DNA from: VXLM01 sp965242665
GTDB taxonomy: Bacteria > Chloroflexota > Dehalococcoidia > Lucifugimonadales > VXLM01
Assembly (NCBI GenBank): GCA_965242665.1
Contig: OZ251484.1
Location: 1 to 64,000, forward strand
DNA length: 64,000 nt
Direction: 5' to 3'
Positions 17,759-26,650 of this stretch are shown here, piece after piece. The notes beneath the pieces are model-generated. The model was not told where the DNA came from and did not search any database. It was given only the letters and a program-made list of their open reading frames with translations. The translations under genes were made by a program, and so were the position numbers. The number at the start of each line of letters is the position of its first letter. Positions within the stretch are counted from its first letter, which is position 1.

Positions 17759-18496
17759 TCACTGCGGCCCAAGCGCTATCATGCCCGCCAAGTAGCCGCC
17801 CCCAAACCCGTTGTCGATATTGACCACCGACACTCCCGGGGCGCAGCTGTTCAGCATCGTCAGAAGCGCGGCCAGCCCATTGAGGCTCGCCCCGTAGCCG
17901 ACGCTCGTCGGAACCGCGATCACGGGCGCCCTCACGAGGCCGCCCACTACCGACGGCAGCGCTCCTTCCATCCCCGCAACCACGACGACTACCCGTGCCC
18001 TTCCGATCCTGGGCATCTCCGCGAACAGGCGGTGTATCCCCGCAACTCCAACGTCGACGACGCGCTCTACCCTGCATCCTATGACCTCCGCAGTTACCGC
18101 AGCCTCCTCGGCGACAGGCAGATCCGACGTCCCTGCGCTTACTACCGTCACTCCGGACACAGGGTCGGGCGTCGCGCGGCGATCCACGATTATCGCTCGC
18201 GCAGTCTCATCGAACGACGCATCAGGAACCTCCCGCCGCACGGCATACCACGCTTCGTGCGTCGTCTTGGTAACCAGCAGGCGGTCCGAATGCTCCAACA
18301 GCGCAGACGCGATCTCCGCAACCTGGGCAGGAGTTTTTCCCTGTCCGAAGACAACCTCCGGAAACCCCTTGCGGACGGTGCGGTGATGGTCTACTTTCGC
18401 AAAGCCCAAATCTTGGTACGACAGATCCCCAACCAGCTCGACAACCTCATCGGCGGTACGCCGGCCTGCCTTGAACTCGGCTAGAACTTCATGCAA
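17759..18496 (-). CDS. larB: Nickel-pincer cofactor biosynthesis protein LarB
   Basis: This 245-residue protein matches LarB, a PurE-like enzyme that carboxylates nicotinic acid adenine dinucleotide in the first step to the nickel-pincer cofactor of lactate racemase-type enzymes. Visible family features are the N-terminal helical domain, DRRATPDPVSGVTVVSAGTSD, a VAGMEGALPSVVGGL box and VGYGASLNGLAAL near the C-terminus. PurE is shorter (about 160 residues) and lacks this N-terminal domain. larC and larE are not in the window. The gene follows the ThDP enzyme by 50 bp on the same strand and may be cotranscribed. Confidence 0.92.
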   Translation of the reverse strand: MHEVLAEFKAGRRTADEVVELVGDLSYQDLGFAKVDHHRTVRKGFPEVVFGQGKTPAQVAEIASALLEHSDRLLVTKTTHEAWYAVRREVPDASFDETARAIIVDRRATPDPVSGVTVVSAGTSDLPVAEEAAVTAEVIGCRVERVVDVGVAGIHRLFAEMPRIGRARVVVVVAGMEGALPSVVGGLVRAPVIAVPTSVGYGASLNGLAALLTMLNSCAPGVSVVNIDNGFGGGYLAGMIALGPQ

Positions 18497-18546
18497 TCGT
18501 TGCGCGTCGATGGCAGCATCCTCTCCGGCAGCAGTCGATAGATGCC

Positions 18547-20220
18547 CTATACGGCCCCGTCGATCACAACATCCAACACCGCCGGCTTTCCAGACTCCAA
18601 CGCTCTCCCGATCTCCGCACCTATCTCATCAGGGTCCTCTATCCGTCGGCCGTACATTCCCATCGCCTCTGCGATACCCGCCATGTCGAACCGCTGCGGG
18701 AAGTCCATGCCAATATACTTGCTCGTCGGATTCGCTTCTCCCTCGATCAACGTCTTGTAGGCATTCATGTTGATCTTCAAGACGCGGTATGCCCCGTTAT
18801 TGCAAATCACATATACCACCGGAATATCGTAGACTGCCGCCGTCCAAAGACCTTGTACCGTCATCATCGCGCTGCCGTCTCCCAAGATCCCTACCACCGG
18901 ACGATCCGGATGCGCCAACTTCACTCCCATGGCGCCGCCCATGCCCCATCCCAGCGCGCCCCCGCGTCCGGCGTAGAAGCTGCCCGGCTCGTCGAATCGA
19001 AACGCCCCATGAACTGCGTCCCTCGCGGTAACCGAATCATCCGCGATGACCGTATCATCAGGCACGGCCTGCGCCACTTCGAACGCCATGCGTTCCCGGG
19101 TCATCGGCCTGTCGTTCCAATGGGCGCGCAAGTTCCGCTCCCACGCGGACCGAAGCGCGCGCTTCTCCTCGCCCAACGCGGCCGCCCGGCCAACCGCCGC
19201 CTCGCGCGCGCCGCCAGACATCCCCGCGTCCAACGAATCGGCCAACGCCGCCAACGCGGACTTGGGGTCGGAGACCATCCCAACATCCGTCCGCTGGGTT
19301 GAGCCAACCTGCGCCGGGTCGGTGTCGATGTGCACGAGCTTCGTGTTCTCTCCAAAATACTCCAACCTCGGCTGTGAAAACATGTAGTACCCTGTCGCCA
19401 TCTTCCCCACCAGCAACACCGCATCCGCCCTATTCAATACATCCTCCGACTCTGGATACGCCAGCCGAATCGCCCCCCGAAACTGCGGATGGCTCTCCGG
19501 AAAGTTAAACTCCGAATGCATGATCGTAGTATGCACCGCGCATCCCAGCAACTCCGCCACGCGCACAGCCTCCGCCCACGCTCCCGACTGCGCGATCCTA
19601 TCGCTCACGATCATCAACGGATTGGACGCTTGGGCCAAGATGGACGTCGCCCGTTCGACCGCATGGACGTCAGGCCCGGTGCGGTGGTGCCCGTCTGGCG
19701 ATGGGAAGATGCCAACGTCGGCCTCGTCGTCCAGCGCGTTCGCAGAAAATCCAACATAGGTAGGACCCATCGGCGGCGTCTTGGATTCGTTGAATGCACG
19801 ACGCATCAAGAACGGCACTTGGTCGGGATACGTCGCCTCCGCCGTCCACTTGGTGAACTGCTCTACCATGGCTGCCAAGTCCGTCCGCTCGTGCGCCAAC
19901 TCGCGGATGTCCTTGTTCCCAGACGTAACGACTATCGGCGATCCGCCCTCGCGCGCGTTGTGCAGCAAGCTGATGGCGTTGGCCAACCCCGTCTCGATGT
20001 GCAAATTCAGGAACGACGGCCTCCCCGTCGCGCGTCCGTACGAGTCCGCCATCCCGACGCCAACCCCTTCCTGCGTCACCAACACGTACTCCAAGTCAGG
20101 ATAGCGCTCGATTGCGTCCATCATCGCGCTCTCACTCGTGCCGGGATTCCCGAAGACGTACTTCACGCCCTCCGCTCGCAGCATCTCCATCATCGCGTTC
20201 TTGCCCGTCATTACTGCCAT
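18547..20220 (-). CDS. Thiamine diphosphate-dependent enzyme, acetolactate synthase/benzoylformate decarboxylase-like
   Basis: The 557-residue enzyme has the three-domain ThDP fold. The catalytic glutamate is Glu51 in VTQEGVGVGMADSYGR. The ThDP-Mg motif begins GDGSAMMT and ends at CNNGAYRVL about 30 residues later. A central nucleotide-like domain separates them. Close relatives are annotated as acetolactate synthase-like or benzoylformate decarboxylase. The substrate is not predictable, and no small regulatory subunit or other ilv genes are nearby, which argues against branched-chain amino acid synthesis. It lies 50 bp before larB in the same direction. Confidence 0.87.
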   Translation of the reverse strand: MAVMTGKNAMMEMLRAEGVKYVFGNPGTSESAMMDAIERYPDLEYVLVTQEGVGVGMADSYGRATGRPSFLNLHIETGLANAISLLHNAREGGSPIVVTSGNKDIRELAHERTDLAAMVEQFTKWTAEATYPDQVPFLMRRAFNESKTPPMGPTYVGFSANALDDEADVGIFPSPDGHHRTGPDVHAVERATSILAQASNPLMIVSDRIAQSGAWAEAVRVAELLGCAVHTTIMHSEFNFPESHPQFRGAIRLAYPESEDVLNRADAVLLVGKMATGYYMFSQPRLEYFGENTKLVHIDTDPAQVGSTQRTDVGMVSDPKSALAALADSLDAGMSGGAREAAVGRAAALGEEKRALRSAWERNLRAHWNDRPMTRERMAFEVAQAVPDDTVIADDSVTARDAVHGAFRFDEPGSFYAGRGGALGWGMGGAMGVKLAHPDRPVVGILGDGSAMMTVQGLWTAAVYDIPVVYVICNNGAYRVLKINMNAYKTLIEGEANPTSKYIGMDFPQRFDMAGIAEAMGMYGRRIEDPDEIGAEIGRALESGKPAVLDVVIDGAV

Positions 20221-20401
20221 GACACCCTCGCTTCATCCAACGACTTGCGCGGCTGGGTGCGCGCAAGTTCCATTATAGCGATATTCCGCGGTAAGTACGA
20301 ATGACCGCAGCCTCTGTGCTACAATCAGCCGGCAGACATGGCATCGTCGCAATAGTCCAACAGCAGACCAAATCCCCCACTGGAGAGCATATGCACGCGA
20401 G

Positions 20402-21379
20402 ATGAGAAAACGCGCATTCATGATCATCATCGCTATCGCACTTACCCCATTCGCGCTCTTCATCTTGGTGCTCGCGATCGTGCGGACGTTCGACCAGCTC
20501 GTCGGCCTCGGTGAATTCTCGCAGGCCGAGATCGCTCAAGATATTGCGGACATGGGCCTCGTTGCCCACACTATCGGAGGAACCCGCCCCGCCACCCTCG
20601 TCCTTCCCCCCGACCTCGACCCGCAGACACCCGTGCCCCTAGTACTGGTTCTGCACGGCTACGGAGGGTTCGCCTCAGACATGATCGAGCGCCTCCATCT
20701 CCTGGGACATGTCGGGCCCAGACGATTTGCACTGTTGATCCCCGACGGCCAGCGCGATGACGAGAACAACCGATTTTGGAACGCGACCGACTTCTGCTGC
20801 GGAAAGACCGACGCAAAGCCAGACGACGTAGCGTACCTCACCGGACTGACGGAGGAGGCCGCGCAGTTCGTCTCGATTGAACGCATTCTTGCTATTGGAT
20901 ACTCCAACGGTGGATTCATGGCATACCGCCTCGCCTGCGACAACATGCACGGACTCCAGGGAATCGTCTCAATCGCGGGATCCTCATTCTCCGATCCATC
21001 CCGCTGCGACTCCGCAAACCCCGTATCAGTGCTGCACATCCACGGCGACAATGATCAGGTCGTCAAGATCGAAGGCGGATCGAACCCCGACATCGGGCCG
21101 GGCGAATATCCCGCGGCCTCCGATGTGGTGCACAGATGGGCAGAACGCGGAAATTGCAGTCTAGATCCCGAGGTCTTGAATTTCATCAACATCGACATCA
21201 GCCTGGACGGGAAGGAAACGTTCGTCACCGCGTACCACGGCTGCCAAGACCATCTAACCATGCATCTCTGGTCCATCCAAGGCGGCGCCCACTCCCCTTT
21301 CTTCATCCTCCATTTCACTAGTTGGGTACTCGACTGGCTGTTCCGACAGGGCAAGCCCGAACTGGCGAAGGGCATCTAA
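20402..21379 (+). CDS. Membrane-anchored PHB-depolymerase/feruloyl-esterase-like alpha/beta hydrolase
   Basis: The 325-residue protein has a hydrophobic N-terminal anchor (residues 6-28) and an alpha/beta hydrolase domain. It shows LVLHGYGG (oxyanion loop, near 84), the nucleophile elbow GYSNGG with Ser168, HIHGDNDQVV with the acid residue, and GGAHSPFF with the histidine. This is the LpqC/polyhydroxybutyrate depolymerase family (COG3509), which cleaves polyesters or feruloyl esters outside the membrane. FCCG around 131-134 suggests a disulfide or metal loop. It is probably exported and held at the membrane. Divergent from the ThDP enzyme gene. Confidence 0.85.
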   Translation: MRKRAFMIIIAIALTPFALFILVLAIVRTFDQLVGLGEFSQAEIAQDIADMGLVAHTIGGTRPATLVLPPDLDPQTPVPLVLVLHGYGGFASDMIERLHLLGHVGPRRFALLIPDGQRDDENNRFWNATDFCCGKTDAKPDDVAYLTGLTEEAAQFVSIERILAIGYSNGGFMAYRLACDNMHGLQGIVSIAGSSFSDPSRCDSANPVSVLHIHGDNDQVVKIEGGSNPDIGPGEYPAASDVVHRWAERGNCSLDPEVLNFINIDISLDGKETFVTAYHGCQDHLTMHLWSIQGGAHSPFFILHFTSWVLDWLFRQGKPELAKGI

Positions 21380-21405
21380 CGCCGTGTATGGAACCCGCCA
21401 GCCCC

Positions 21406-22566
21406 CTACCTCGACGCGCCGGCCGGGGCGGACACTGCGGCCCGTCGACGGGTGCGCTTACCGTTGAGCATCGTCCCAATCGGGGTATAGCGGACGCCCA
21501 ATTGATAGACCACGAGCAAGATCGCGGTCGTCATCCCGCATATCAACAGAAACTTCAGGTGTACGCCGATCGGCCAATCCTTCATCAGCCGGAGCAGCAG
21601 CAGTATTACAGGCAGGTGCCACAGATAGAGCCAGTAGGAAGCGTCCGACATGTAGCGCACCCAAAATCGCCCGTGCGACGCCACCCAGCGGAACAAGCCA
21701 ATCAATCCGAAGCACATCATCCAGGCAAAGACGACTTGCAGCGCAGCTGCGACCGGCTCCAACCACGACGCCTCCACATCGTACAGAAGCGAGAGCGACG
21801 GAAGGAATACAACCGTTAGCGCCGGCAAGATCGCAACCGCCCACCAACCGGACACTACCAGTCCCCTTTGATACGAGAATGCGCCAAACGCGAAGAATAT
21901 CGCATAGTATCCCAACACTACCGGGTCGGGGATCAACATTTCCGTCGTGTCCGGACCAAATACCTCTTCTCCCATCATGAGCTGCGGCAGCAGAGCGAGT
22001 GGAACGAGCAGCCACCATATCACCCGATGGTGGAACTTCAATCCCAGTTTCACCGCCGCCGCGAACCCAACAACCAACCACAACAAGAGCCAGAGGAACC
22101 ACAGGTGATCGAATCCCTCAAACAACCATAGGAACGGCCACCACTCGAACTGGAAGTCACTTCCGAGGAAGATCCATGCGTTCATCGGAACGATCGTCAC
22201 CGCGCCGAGCGCGAGCGGCAAGCCAATGCGCTTGAGCCGCTGCACGACCAGACTGCGGAGGCCCCGGCGCTGCCACAGCATTGCAGTAAAGAAGCCGCTG
22301 AGCAGGAAGAACACTTGCATCCGAAATCCATGGATCGCGGAGAAGAGGATGAAGTAGATGTCGGAATTCGAATCCGACGAAGCCGCGTCATAGACCTGGT
22401 CGGTATACTCCTCTGGCCAGAAATCGGGTATGAGAAATATCGCCGCATGTAGGACGATGCCCAAGAGCATGGCGAAAGCGCGGAGGGCGTCCAGCTCGTG
22501 GAATCTGGGGGCAGTGTCCTTCCGAACGCCGTGGTCGGACTGAGCCGGCGCTTGCATGTCGGTCAT
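21406..22566 (-). CDS. Acyltransferase 3 family membrane protein (OafA/MdoC-like)
   Basis: The 386-residue integral membrane protein has about ten hydrophobic segments and the acyltransferase-3 hallmarks FHELDALRAFAMLLGIVLH, the catalytic His in LHAAIF, and FFLLSGFF. These enzymes transfer acyl or succinyl groups to surface polysaccharides or glucans. The start ATG at 22566 has AAGGAAA about 9 nt upstream; a longer frame reaching 22806 would pass through a DNA repeat and is rejected. Convergent with the esterase gene, 26 bp apart. Confidence 0.85.
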   Translation of the reverse strand: MTDMQAPAQSDHGVRKDTAPRFHELDALRAFAMLLGIVLHAAIFLIPDFWPEEYTDQVYDAASSDSNSDIYFILFSAIHGFRMQVFFLLSGFFTAMLWQRRGLRSLVVQRLKRIGLPLALGAVTIVPMNAWIFLGSDFQFEWWPFLWLFEGFDHLWFLWLLLWLVVGFAAAVKLGLKFHHRVIWWLLVPLALLPQLMMGEEVFGPDTTEMLIPDPVVLGYYAIFFAFGAFSYQRGLVVSGWWAVAILPALTVVFLPSLSLLYDVEASWLEPVAAALQVVFAWMMCFGLIGLFRWVASHGRFWVRYMSDASYWLYLWHLPVILLLLRLMKDWPIGVHLKFLLICGMTTAILLVVYQLGVRYTPIGTMLNGKRTRRRAAVSAPAGASR

Positions 22567-22694
22567 CCGTAAGGTTTCCTTTTCGCTCCGATAGAGAACG
22601 TGCGGTCGGCGTTCGCCTTGTCCACAGAGCCATCCTTGGATCTTGAATGACCCGCACAGCATATCATAGAACGGCATCGAATCGCACAACGGGA

Positions 22695-22847
22695 GATTCC
22701 CGCCTACGGAGACCTTTGCATAACCTCTTGCCGGGGTATGGGAATGGACCCCGGAGCACGCAAAATGAACGGGGGCACCATGGGCAGAGCATCTCAAAAC
22801 AACCACTCCGCCTAGTTATGCAAAGGTCTCCCTACGCGGGAATGACG
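22695..22847. mobile_element. Inverted-repeat-bounded 153-bp element (MITE-like)
   Basis: The left end (22695-22725) reads GATTCCCGCC-TACGGAGACC-TTTGCATAACC. The right end (22815-22847) is its inverse, GTTATGCAAAGGTCTCC followed by CTACGCGGGAATGACG. The interior has no gene. The ends share GCGGGAAT with the palindromes at 30.5, 31.3, 36.2 and 36.5 kb. It could be a non-autonomous element or two independent repeat insertions. No target-site duplication was established. Confidence 0.5.
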
Positions 22848-23070
22848 AGACCCGGCGGGAATGACGGAGAGTCCAACCTGCTGCGGCCCGGGGGCAATCC
22901 ATGCCGCGGCAGGTTGCTCCCACATCGTAAATCCACCCTCATGTGATTCTCGTGGAGGGAGACCTCGGATTGACGGCAGGGAGTTTTCACCCTTACCCTA
23001 GTCCATATCCCTCCCTTGAAGGGAGGCGGGATTGGAACTGGCTATCATCTCTTCGTTCCCCCCCCCGATG

Positions 23071-23099
23071 GTTATGCCAAGGTCTCCCTCCGCAGGAAT
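23071..23099 (+). repeat. Third copy of the 30-bp terminal repeat
   Basis: GTTATGCCAAGGTCTCC followed by CTCCGCAGGAAT matches the right end of the element at 22815-22840 with three or four changes. It lies 25 bp before the trmH start and may contain part of its promoter. Confidence 0.55.
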
Positions 23100-23123
23100 T
23101 GGGTAGTATACTTAGCACATCTC

Positions 23124-23990
23124 ATGGCTCCTAAACTCGTATATCTGCGTTCTGCGAACGATGCCTTTCAGCACGCCCATGCCTTGAGCAGGAACCGGGC
23201 GCGGCGGCAAAAGCACCGCAAGTTCTTCGTCGAGGGCGTGAAGACGATCCAACAAGCGATGTCGCATTCATGGAAGGTCGACGCGGTGTACTATGCGGGG
23301 GACGTCGAGCTGTCCAGTTTTGCTGTGAAGGTTCTCGAACGGTCGACCGCGCGTCTGCACTATGAGCTCCCCACGCGGCTGTTCGAGCCGCTGCGCTGGT
23401 CGAGCAAGCAGGGAAAACGCTCGGAGTTGATCGCGCTCATCGAGATGCAACGCGACGATATTTCAAGGATCCCAGTGGACGAGCGTTCGGTGGTCGTCGT
23501 GTTCGATCGTCCATCCAGTCACGGGAATCTCGGCACGGTAATCCGCACGTGCGAGGCGTTCGGATCGTCGGGGCTGGTGATAACTGGACATGCGGTCGAT
23601 CTGTACGATCCGCAGACGGTGCGGGCCAGCATGGGTTCGCTGTTCTCTCTGCCGATCGTGCGCCTGCCATCGCATCGGGAAGTACGCGCGTGGGCAGAGG
23701 GGGTTCGCAGGCGGTACGGGGCGTTCCGCGTGGTGGGCAGTTCCGCAAGAGGGGCGATCGACGTCCGTGGGTATGGATTCGATGGTCCGGCCGCTCTAGT
23801 CATCGGCAACGAGACGCACGGCCTCAGCATGAGCTACTTGAAGGCCTGCGACGACATCGTTCGGATACCGACGCGGGGCGAGGCATCGTCTCTGAACGTG
23901 GCGTCAGCCGCGGCTATCCTGCTCTACGAGTTCGAACGGCAACGAGAGACGAATCAGGAGCCGCGCAGCCAGGCCGAATACGCGCCCTAG
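23124..23990 (+). CDS. TrmH/SpoU-family RNA 2'-O-methyltransferase
   Basis: The 288-residue protein has an N-terminal SpoU substrate-binding-like domain (HRKFFVEGVKTIQQA) and a SPOUT methyltransferase domain with the three knot motifs: NLGTVIRTCEAFG, LVIGNETHGLS and RIPTRGEASSLNVASAAAI. It should use SAM to methylate a ribose 2'-OH in tRNA or rRNA. The exact nucleotide is unknown. The ATG at 23124 is chosen over 23016 because the extra residues run through the repeat at 23071. Stands alone. Confidence 0.88.
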   Translation: MAPKLVYLRSANDAFQHAHALSRNRARRQKHRKFFVEGVKTIQQAMSHSWKVDAVYYAGDVELSSFAVKVLERSTARLHYELPTRLFEPLRWSSKQGKRSELIALIEMQRDDISRIPVDERSVVVVFDRPSSHGNLGTVIRTCEAFGSSGLVITGHAVDLYDPQTVRASMGSLFSLPIVRLPSHREVRAWAEGVRRRYGAFRVVGSSARGAIDVRGYGFDGPAALVIGNETHGLSMSYLKACDDIVRIPTRGEASSLNVASAAAILLYEFERQRETNQEPRSQAEYAP

Positions 23991-24376
23991 GCGGAAGCTT
24001 CCCGCTGTTTGTGCGAGGAATTCGCCGCATGAACGACAATCATTCACACACTGAATGGATTTCCTCCGGGTCGGCGTCCATATGCACCTCGTCCGCACGC
24101 GCTTGCCGCAACTGATGCAACGCCAGCTCGCTGGGATTGAGTAGGTTGCAGGAATCGGAGAGGAGGGTAGAAAGATGCGATTGTCCTAGTAGAGCCAAAC
24201 AGCTGCCGCTGCACTCTCGACTCCTTTCTTCTCCGTTAGAATGACCTGTGGCGTTTGCTACAAGTTTGTAACCTTGTGCTTCTCGAGTCCGAATCGGGGG
24301 CGTTGCCCTAGACTGAGGTCGGCGGGGCAGGTAGACTTTCGCACAACGAACGACAATTTTCGGGAGGGTTCCCTCT
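23991..24376. other. 386-bp intergenic region before amtB
   Basis: No coding sequence is convincing on either strand; the minus-strand frame at 24040-24393 has no family features or ribosome-binding site. The amtB ribosome-binding site GGGAGGG (about 24360) sits at its end. The length suggests room for a nitrogen-responsive promoter, but I could not identify a specific operator or riboswitch. Confidence 0.4.
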
Positions 24377-25591
24377 ATGGACAGTGGCAACACGGCTTGG
24401 ATACTCGTATCGTCCGCTTTGGTGCTGCTGATGACTCCGGGGCTGGCGTTGTTCTACGGCGGTTTGGCGCGCAGCAAGAACGTTGCCGGAACCATCATGC
24501 ACAGTCTCATGAGCATCGGCATCGTGGGCGTCGTCTGGGTACTTTGGGGCTACACGTTCGCATTTGGGCCGGGCGTCGGCAGTTTCGTTGGAGATCTGTC
24601 CTTCTTCGGGTTGGCGGGCGTGAGCGCGACGGAGGCGGGGCCGCATACGGACAAGGTATCGCACCAGGCGTTCATGATCTTCCAGTGCATGTTCGCCATC
24701 ATCACGCCTGCCATCGTCACGGGGGCGTTCGCCGAGCGGATGAAGTTCAGCTCGTACATCATCTTCACGGTGTTGTGGGTAACGATAGCCTACGCGCCTG
24801 TCGTCCACTGGATATGGGGAGGTGGATGGTTGGGGGATCTTGGGGCGTTTGACTTTGCAGGAGGGAACGTCATCCACATCAATTCGGGCGTAGCGGCGTT
24901 GGCGGCGGCGCTGGTCATCGGCAAGCGGCTCGGGTTTGGCAGAGAGTCGATGGAGCCGCACAACGTTCCGATGGTGGTGCTGGGAATGGGATTGCTGTGG
25001 TTCGGCTGGTTCGGGTTCAACGCCGGCTCGGCGTTGGCGGCGGACGGAAGCGCAGTGAACGCCTTCGTCGTCACCAATACGGCGGGCGCAGCGGGGATAT
25101 TGGGATGGACTGCGGTATCGTGGATATTCGAGAAGAAACCGTCGGTAATCGGGGCTGCATCGGGCGGAGTGGCCGGGTTGGTCGCCATTACGCCGGCGGC
25201 GGGCTACGTCGGAGCGATGCCGGCAGTAGTCATCGGACTTGTTGGCGGGATCATCTGCTTCTTCGCGGTGGGGCTGCTGGCACGGCTGAAGCTGGACGAC
25301 GCGCTCTCGGTGTGGGGAGTGCACGGAATTGGAGGGACGTGGGGCGCTCTGGCGACGGGTATCTTCCTGGGCGTAGAGTTTGGAGGCATCGAAGAGTTCA
25401 CCAAAAACACGCGGATGGACCAGGTACTAATCCAGCTCGTTTCAATCGCCGCCACGTGGGCGTGGGCGTTCGTCACGACCACGGCCATCCTCTGGGCCTT
25501 GAAGTTGACCATCGGACTACGGGTTTCGGACAACGCGGAGGCCATCGGACTCGACGTCGCGGAGCACGGGGAGACGGCCTACAAGTGGTAG
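24377..25591 (+). CDS. amtB: Ammonium transporter AmtB
   Basis: The 404-residue protein has about eleven membrane helices and the Amt family core: FYGGLARSKN near the start, the first pore histidine in NVIHINSGVAAL, and the second in VWGVHGIGGTWG. It forms a trimeric channel for ammonia or ammonium in the cytoplasmic membrane. There is no cleavable signal peptide, as in many Amt proteins outside proteobacteria. It is followed 43 bp later by a P-II gene, the usual amtB-glnK pairing in which P-II plugs the channel when nitrogen is plentiful. Confidence 0.95.
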   Translation: MDSGNTAWILVSSALVLLMTPGLALFYGGLARSKNVAGTIMHSLMSIGIVGVVWVLWGYTFAFGPGVGSFVGDLSFFGLAGVSATEAGPHTDKVSHQAFMIFQCMFAIITPAIVTGAFAERMKFSSYIIFTVLWVTIAYAPVVHWIWGGGWLGDLGAFDFAGGNVIHINSGVAALAAALVIGKRLGFGRESMEPHNVPMVVLGMGLLWFGWFGFNAGSALAADGSAVNAFVVTNTAGAAGILGWTAVSWIFEKKPSVIGAASGGVAGLVAITPAAGYVGAMPAVVIGLVGGIICFFAVGLLARLKLDDALSVWGVHGIGGTWGALATGIFLGVEFGGIEEFTKNTRMDQVLIQLVSIAATWAWAFVTTTAILWALKLTIGLRVSDNAEAIGLDVAEHGETAYKW

Positions 25592-25634
25592 GCTGTCTCG
25601 GATCCATGGCTATGAAGGAAGGGGGGATTCTCAC

Positions 25635-25976
25635 ATGAAGAAGATCGAGGCAATCATACGGCCAGAGCGGGTCAACAGCGTCAAGGACGCGCTTGCAGAT
25701 GCGGGGTTCTTCCGGCTGATGACGACGCAGGTAACGGGCAGGGGCGCGCAGCGCGGCGTGGTTCACATGGGACGCAGCGGACAGACGACCACCGTCGACA
25801 TGCTGCAAAAGGTAAAGATGGAGATGGTCGTCAGCGATGCGGATGTGGAGCGAGCGGTCGACGCGATAATCGGAGTGTCTCGGACGGGCGAGATCGGCGA
25901 CGGGAAGATATTCATCATGCCGGTGGAGGAAGTAATCCGCATCCGCACCGGCGAGACGGGAGACATAGCGATCTAG
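25635..25976 (+). CDS. glnK: P-II nitrogen regulatory protein (GlnK/GlnB) lacking Tyr51
   Basis: The 113-residue protein has the P-II fold throughout: MKKIEAIIRP at the start, the B-loop TGEIGDGKIF and the C-terminal IRIRTGETGD. It binds ATP, ADP and 2-oxoglutarate and should regulate AmtB. The T-loop is unusual. Where E. coli GlnB has the uridylylated Tyr51 in GAEYMVD, this protein reads GQTTTVD with one extra residue earlier in the loop. Uridylylation by GlnD is therefore not expected. The loop also lacks the SEY of cyanobacterial proteins that carries the phosphorylated serine. Regulation probably rests on effector binding alone. Confidence 0.93.
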   Translation: MKKIEAIIRPERVNSVKDALADAGFFRLMTTQVTGRGAQRGVVHMGRSGQTTTVDMLQKVKMEMVVSDADVERAVDAIIGVSRTGEIGDGKIFIMPVEEVIRIRTGETGDIAI

Positions 25977-25988
25977 GTCAAAGGACGT

Positions 25989-26025
25989 TCTCGGCGCTGG
26001 CAGCAGGGTTTAGCGGCAGCGCCGA
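25989..26025. terminator. Hairpin between convergent glnK and JAMM genes
   Basis: A perfect 10-bp inverted repeat, CTCGGCGCTG (25989-25998) and CAGCGCCGAG (26016-26025), with a 17-nt loop, lies 12 bp after the glnK stop and 14 bp before the end of the convergent gene. A bidirectional terminator is likely, though no strong T-run follows. Confidence 0.5.
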
Positions 26026-26039
26026 GCGAGTGTGAAGCG

Positions 26040-26582
26040 TTAGATATCTGCGCCCTCGAATCGTCCTACTTTGACGAACCCGGCGTCGTCCGACCACTCG
26101 AAGAGGGCGGACTCAACTACCCGCCGCTCGTCAATGCCGACGACGAGCTGTAAAACCGGGTACGCGGGGCCGTCTCCCCATGGGCTGCTGGCCACTCGTC
26201 GATCGATGTCGGAGAGGTACGCCCGACCATTTGGGTGGGAGTGATAGATGATTCGCGCCGGCTCGTCGGAGTCGAAACTGTGGTTGAGTTTCATCAGATC
26301 ATCGGGGCCGAATACGTAGGCGGTTTGGGCTGTGCGAGCCGGATCGGTTGGGTGGTTACCCTTGGCTTGCATGTTGACGCACGGCCTAACGATGCTGACG
26401 TACTCACTATTGCCCGCGAGCCAACCGCAGCATTCGTAGGGATACTCCGCGCGCGCATGGCGATAGATATCTACGAGGGACTCCCACGGTATGATTGACG
26501 AACCGACTGGAACATCCAGCCAAGTTGATTTTGGGGCCTCAACCGCTGTCGACGGCCTTGCTAGGGTGGCGATTTCACCCAT
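26040..26582 (-). CDS. M67-family (JAB/MPN, JAMM) metallopeptidase
   Basis: The 180-residue protein has a complete JAMM zinc motif: a glutamate in YPYECCGWLAG and HSH-x7-SDID near residues 114-128. Members cleave isopeptide bonds or sulfur-carrier protein tails in ubiquitin-like or thiamine, molybdopterin and cysteine pathways. No ThiS/MoaD-like gene or E1-like enzyme is adjacent, so the substrate is unknown. The first 30 residues are a poorly conserved extension, and the start could be further in. Convergent with glnK. Confidence 0.85.
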   Translation of the reverse strand: MGEIATLARPSTAVEAPKSTWLDVPVGSSIIPWESLVDIYRHARAEYPYECCGWLAGNSEYVSIVRPCVNMQAKGNHPTDPARTAQTAYVFGPDDLMKLNHSFDSDEPARIIYHSHPNGRAYLSDIDRRVASSPWGDGPAYPVLQLVVGIDERRVVESALFEWSDDAGFVKVGRFEGADI

Positions 26583-26650
26583 GTCTTACTTCCTCCCAAT
26601 AGATAGCCATACTATATCTCACACGAAAAGGCTTGTCAAGTATAGCAGAT

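Larger units (their letters stand above)
22567..23123. other. Repeat-rich intergenic region of 557 bp
   Basis: No gene is seen between the acyltransferase and trmH starts. The region holds two inverted copies and one direct copy of a 30-bp repeat (separate entries), a near-perfect palindrome at 23010-23026 (CCTCCCTT-G-AAGGGAGG), and a CGGGAATGACGAGA / CGGGAATGACGGAG direct pair around 22837-22869. Both flanking promoters must lie within it. Confidence 0.6.

Noticed and set aside
23991..24376. Riboswitch or small RNA ahead of amtB
   Set aside because: No recognisable conserved core or strong stem found by eye; left as an undefined intergenic region.
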